Below are positions 6,119-6,740 of a stretch of DNA of 6,740 nucleotides, piece by piece. Positions within the stretch are counted from its first letter, which is position 1. Each line of letters begins with the position of its first letter. The position numbers and the translations under genes were made by a program. Where the stretch lies: contig CAJJUC010000127.1 in the NCBI GenBank assembly GCA_905195005.1, forward strand, positions 1-6,740. Direction: 5' to 3'. The notes under the pieces are model-generated. The model ran no database searches, was not told the DNA's origin, and was given only the letters and a program-made list of their open reading frames with translations. Source of the stretch: an uncultured Eubacteriales bacterium. GTDB taxonomy: Bacteria; Bacillota; Clostridia; UMGS1883.

Positions 6119-6740
6119 ATGGATGAGAATAACGATAAATCAAAAACTGTTGAATTTAAACCAATAAGGGAAGAAGATTATATTGAAAAGCAGCCTGTCA
6201 GCCGAACGGAGGACGACCGCTACAGTGAGGCGCGGCGAACAGCCGCGCCCCCCGATGAGGAATACGATGATTATGATGACGACGGCGCTGAAGAAAAAGG
6301 CGGCAGCAAAAAGCTTGTATGGATTGCGGCTTCGCTTGCGGCAGCTCTTGTTGTTATAATAATTGCCGGGATTATGATTATAAATAACGGCGGAATAGGG
6401 AAAAATCCCGAAAAAAACACTGATATAACAGACATTGCCGATGAGGAAAAAAGTGAAGATGATAACGTCGTTAAAAAAGATAATAAGGCTGACAATGCGG
6501 AAGTAAAGGAAAAGAATATTAAGTGCAGCGTTGTTTTTTACGGCGACAGCGTCGTGAAACGCGGAGATTATTATTATATCAAAGCGGATCTGTACGACAG
6601 CGGCTTCAAAAAAATCGAAAGCAGAAAAATTCTTATTAATTCATCCTCGATAATTAAGGAAAACGGGAAAAGCATCACTCCCGATGCGCTCGCATACATT
6701 GTTGAACAGTTTTCCGGCGAAATGATTATTTTTGACGGAG
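6119..6740 (+). CDS. Predicted single-pass membrane protein, unknown function (3' end beyond window)
   Basis: I do not recognise this gene. An uninterrupted frame of 207 codons runs from ATG 6119 off the right edge. Residues 1-65 are hydrophilic and charged, with a very acidic run near 46-59 (DEEYDDYDDD and GAEE). A Lys pair (64-65) leads into a strongly hydrophobic stretch, about residues 66-88 (LVWIAASLAAALVVIIIAGI), read as one transmembrane helix. A low-complexity Asp/Glu/Lys/Asn linker spans about 89-132. After it comes a more structured segment with CSVVFYGDSV and GDYYYIKADLYDSG. By the positive-inside rule the N-terminus is probably cytoplasmic and the later domain outside. There is no cleavable signal peptide. 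The linker and tail could make this a surface-anchored or envelope-sensing protein, but no catalytic motif is visible. It follows gyrA by 24 nt on the same strand and has its own ribosome site, so co-transcription is likely. Confidence 0.8.
   Translation, partial: MDENNDKSKTVEFKPIREEDYIEKQPVSRTEDDRYSEARRTAAPPDEEYDDYDDDGAEEKGGSKKLVWIAASLAAALVVIIIAGIMIINNGGIGKNPEKNTDITDIADEEKSEDDNVVKKDNKADNAEVKEKNIKCSVVFYGDSVVKRGDYYYIKADLYDSGFKKIESRKILINSSSIIKENGKSITPDALAYIVEQFSGEMIIFDG
6229..6249 (+). other. Perfect 8-bp GC-only inverted repeat (hairpin)
   Basis: The arms GGCGCGGC (6229-6236) and GCCGCGCC (6242-6249) are exact reverse complements around a 5-nt GAACA loop. The hairpin lies within codons about 37-44 of the membrane-protein gene, 135 nt past the gyrA stop. 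No T-tract follows on either strand, so it is not a standard intrinsic terminator. A C6 run (6248-6253) begins at its 3' arm. Confidence 0.7.

Noticed and set aside
5970..6167. 65-codon frame across the gyrA end and the next gene start
   Set aside because: It is an out-of-frame reading of the acidic GyrA tail and of the following gene's first codons, with no ribosome site or domain.
6271..6495. Minus-strand 74-codon frame opposite the membrane protein
   Set aside because: Its hydrophobic, Ser-rich composition mirrors the acidic and hydrophobic codons of the + strand gene, which has a good ribosome site and an open frame for more than 200 codons.

Overview
The window reads as a stretch of the conserved replication-initiation neighbourhood of a Bacillota bacterium, most likely an anaerobic Clostridia member. 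The signs are the gene order yaaA-recF-remB(yaaB)-gyrB-gyrA, the Gram-positive style of the GyrA and GyrB sequences, purine-rich Shine-Dalgarno sites, and a moderately AT-rich composition (low-to-mid 40s % GC by eye; not computed). No genus can be assigned from this alone.

Layout: every supported gene is on the + strand. Positions 3-125 hold a short open frame that looks like part of the N-terminal catalytic domain of a serine recombinase and ends abruptly at the start of yaaA. In related genomes dnaA and dnaN usually lie upstream of yaaA, so this is either a mobile-element remnant or an assembly junction. Next come yaaA (109-324, S4 RNA-binding protein), recF (321-1373, recombination mediator ATPase), remB/yaaB (1378-1650, DUF370 DNA-binding regulator), gyrB (about 1625-3559) and gyrA (3572-6094), the two subunits of DNA gyrase. 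From 6119 to the right edge runs a partial gene for a single-pass membrane protein of unknown function.

The genes are packed tightly. yaaA/recF share an ATGA overlap, recF/remB are 4 nt apart, remB/gyrB overlap by about 26 nt, gyrB/gyrA are 12 nt apart and gyrA/membrane protein are 24 nt apart. No gene-free stretch is longer than about 25 nt, and I found no convincing promoter, terminator, tRNA, rRNA, CRISPR or DnaA-box cluster. The block is probably one transcription unit whose promoter lies upstream of the window. It groups DNA-topology enzymes (GyrA2B2 supercoiling), replication-fork repair (RecF loading RecA through RecO/RecR), a putative RNA-binding protein and a small transcription regulator.

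Most of the window is ordinary housekeeping DNA, and I do not see a new defence or mobile system. The points worth a second look are the recombinase fragment at the left edge, the unknown membrane protein joined to gyrA, a perfect 8-bp GC hairpin inside that gene, and drug-contact positions in GyrA and GyrB that differ from the E. coli residues.
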